The position numbers and the translations under genes are program-made. This document shows positions 62,754 to 64,000 of a DNA stretch of 64,000 bases, in pieces (the first letter of the stretch is position 1; each line of letters begins with the position of its first letter). A model generated the notes under the pieces. The model made no database searches. It had not been told where the DNA came from and saw only the letters and a list, made by a program, of their open reading frames with translations. The stretch is taken from assembly GCF_031458235.1 (NCBI RefSeq), contig NZ_JAVDYB010000001.1:7899001-7963000 (forward strand), read 5' to 3'. The DNA comes from Catenuloplanes atrovinosus. Its GTDB lineage: Bacteria > Actinomycetota > Actinomycetes > Mycobacteriales > Micromonosporaceae.

Positions 62754-63596
62754 CTACGCGAGTTGTTCGAGCGTCCCGCGGTATTCGTCGGCGGTGGTGG
62801 CGGACGGGATGGTGCGGAGGATCTCGTTGCGCTCGTCGACCAGCAGCACGGCGCCGCCGCCGGCCGGCTCGGGGAGGTCGGACACCGCGCGGAGCGAGCC
62901 GGCCTGGTCGAGCAGGTGCAGCACGCCGGGGGCGGGGCCGCCGGGTGGGCCGGAGGCGGGCGCCCGGCTCACGGCTATCACCCGGACGCCGGGGGGCGTG
63001 GCGCGCAGCGTCTCCTGCAGCAGGCGGTCGCAGGCGCAGCCGTCGGTGATCACGAACACCGCCGGGAGCAGGCCCCGCAGCGGCGTGCTGCTTCCGTCCT
63101 CCGCGACCAGGTCGAGCGCGGGGAGCGTCCGGCCCGAGGTGGGGGTCTGGCCGGCGGGCGTGCGCTGCGCGGTGGGCGTGCGCGGCTGGCCGAGCCAGCT
63201 GACCAGGAACAGGCTGGTGAGGGTGGTGATGATGGCGATGCCCATGATGACCAGCGGGATGCGGAGCGCGGCCTCGTGCGGCGGGGTGAGCAGGCGGCCC
63301 AGGAACGTGCGGCGGCTCACCCGCGGAACGGGCGGGGAGGACCGTTGCCGCTCGCGCAGTTCGCGGCGCACGGCCGCGGCCTCGTCGGCGAGCGCGGAGG
63401 CGTCGTCCGGTATGACTATCGATCGCCACTCGGGAGGCAGTTCCGGCAGGTCACTGTCGTCCGGAGGAGGAACGTCGCCGTTGCCGCCACGCGTGCTCAT
63501 CTGCACCCCCTGACCGCCCGCCGGAAGTGGCTCGGGGTCCGGCTTATAGCGTCTCGCACCCGAGCGTTCACCGCCAGTGGGGCGCGGGGTGGCCAT
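62754..63596 (-). CDS. Membrane-anchored thioredoxin-fold-like protein
   Basis: The 280-residue product has a long charged cytosolic region containing LPPEWRSIVIPDDASALADE, one transmembrane helix (about residues 116-137 of this start) and an external domain. That domain reads like a peroxiredoxin/thioredoxin fold, with VFVITDGCACDRLLQETL giving a CxC pair where redox cysteines would lie. A reductase or metallochaperone role is only inferred. The ATG at 63596 follows CATTCT by seven bases; an in-frame ATG at 63500 would give 248 residues. It faces away from carD. Confidence 0.7.
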   Translation of the reverse strand: MATPRPTGGERSGARRYKPDPEPLPAGGQGVQMSTRGGNGDVPPPDDSDLPELPPEWRSIVIPDDASALADEAAAVRRELRERQRSSPPVPRVSRRTFLGRLLTPPHEAALRIPLVIMGIAIITTLTSLFLVSWLGQPRTPTAQRTPAGQTPTSGRTLPALDLVAEDGSSTPLRGLLPAVFVITDGCACDRLLQETLRATPPGVRVIAVSRAPASGPPGGPAPGVLHLLDQAGSLRAVSDLPEPAGGGAVLLVDERNEILRTIPSATTADEYRGTLEQLA

Positions 63597-63969
63597 CGGC
63601 GATAGAATGGGGCCGCCGCATCGTTGGAGCCACGACCTTCCTGCAAGACCGTGCAAGTTTTTCTGGCCAAGATTTTCTCGCCTCAGCCGAGCCGCTCGGA
63701 CCGCCGCCGGTGCTCCGATTCGTCCCGGATGGGGTAGCTCGATCCAGACGTGCTGATTCGTCCGGCCTTAGCGACTGTCGATCTCGACCGCCGCCGCAGG
63801 CCGGTGATGTATTGGTTACGCTGCGTCAGCGAATCATCTGAATGGCGCGCTGTCAAGCCCGAGAAAGACCTTTCACAGGGTGTCTGAGCTGCGCAAATGG
63901 TCAGGGTCGGGGTGGGACATCGGTGTCCGACCGTGTTACGCTAGACACAGCGAAAGGGGTTTCGAACCT
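63597..63969. other. Intergenic region upstream of carD (373 bp)
   Basis: No gene is seen. The sequence is less GC-rich than average and should hold the carD promoter. GGGACATCGGTGTCC at about 63914-63928 is a short palindrome directly upstream. Confidence 0.5.
63937..63942 (+). promoter_or_regulatory. Candidate carD -10 element
   Basis: TACGCT lies about 28 bases before the carD ATG, with a weak -35 (TGGGAC, 63913-63918) 18 bp upstream. TAGACA at 63942-63947 is an alternative. Confidence 0.45.
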
Positions 63970-64000
63970 ATGGTTTTCAGTGTCGGCGAGACCGTTGTTT
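63970..64000 (+). CDS. carD: CarD-like transcription regulator (start only)
   Basis: Only ten codons are inside the window, MVFSVGETVV, with AAAGGGG ten bases upstream. This matches the start of CarD (MIFKVGDTVV in M. tuberculosis, as recalled), an RNA polymerase-binding factor that stabilises open promoter complexes. Position next to the lpqE/radA region fits the conserved neighbourhood. Confidence 0.75.
   Translation, partial: MVFSVGETVV

Overview
The window is a very GC-rich actinobacterial chromosome segment. Codon third positions are almost all G or C, GTG and TTG starts are frequent, and Lsr2, CarD, an ESX (type VII) locus and an actinobacterial ClpC are present. Gene content fits Micromonosporaceae (Actinoplanes-like) best, partly because of a type III PKS, methyltransferase and UbiA group resembling the agq genes described from Actinoplanes missouriensis. 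The genus is an inference. The backbone follows, from memory, the order of Mycobacterium tuberculosis Rv3583c-Rv3628: ppa, PBP4-like, DUF2342, tilS, hpt, ftsH, folE, folP, folB, folK, DUF3180, DUF2520, panC, coaX, lsr2, clpC, mutY, disA, radA, lpqE, carD.

Layout. 1-5083: ESX genes eccC (cut by the window edge) and eccD. 5138-14082: ppa, a secreted D,D-carboxypeptidase, a DUF2342 zinc protease, tilS, hpt, ftsH and folE. 14083-27125: a block that separates folE from the other folate genes. It begins with a 162-bp inverted-repeat element inserted in the stop codon shared by two convergent genes, then holds an FtsK/SpoIIIE-like ATPase with a small membrane partner, and a seven-gene type IV secretion-like operon (small two-helix pilin-like protein, PrgI/VirB3-like, VirB4 ATPase, polytopic VirB6-like protein, VirB8-like protein, SLT plus M23 wall hydrolase, one unknown) with no relaxase. 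27522-32201: folP-folB-folK, DUF3180 and membrane proteins of unknown function. 32255-35900: a quaternary-amine/betaine type ABC importer whose ATPase gene is divergent and whose binding lipoprotein appears circularly permuted. 36019-41595: a protein with a long disordered tail, an orphan nuoD coupled to a MidA/NDUFAF7-like methyltransferase, and a secreted beta-propeller phytase. 41730-48087: cofactor genes (DUF2520, panC, nadB, nadC, coaX) with a septum-formation-like lipoprotein. 48655-54856: lsr2, clpC, mutY, an ACT-domain protein, a peptide deformylase and a secreted protein; a cluster of four DnaA boxes lies between lsr2 and clpC. 54885-58537: disA, radA and lpqE-like (c-di-AMP synthesis, recombination, lipoprotein). 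58635-61278: UbiA prenyltransferase, methyltransferase and type III PKS. 61275-64000: an IS630 transposase remnant, a secreted alpha/beta hydrolase, a membrane thioredoxin-like protein and the first codons of carD.

Two themes cut across the window. First, about eighteen genes have a TANNNT-like -10 hexamer 6-8 bases before the start codon and usually no Shine-Dalgarno sequence, which points to leaderless transcription. Second, cofactor supply (folate, NAD, pantothenate/CoA) forms tightly coupled ATGA/GTGA overlaps, while the accessory block in 14.1-27.1 kb has its own candidate control region next to folP. No tRNA, rRNA or CRISPR array was recognised by eye.
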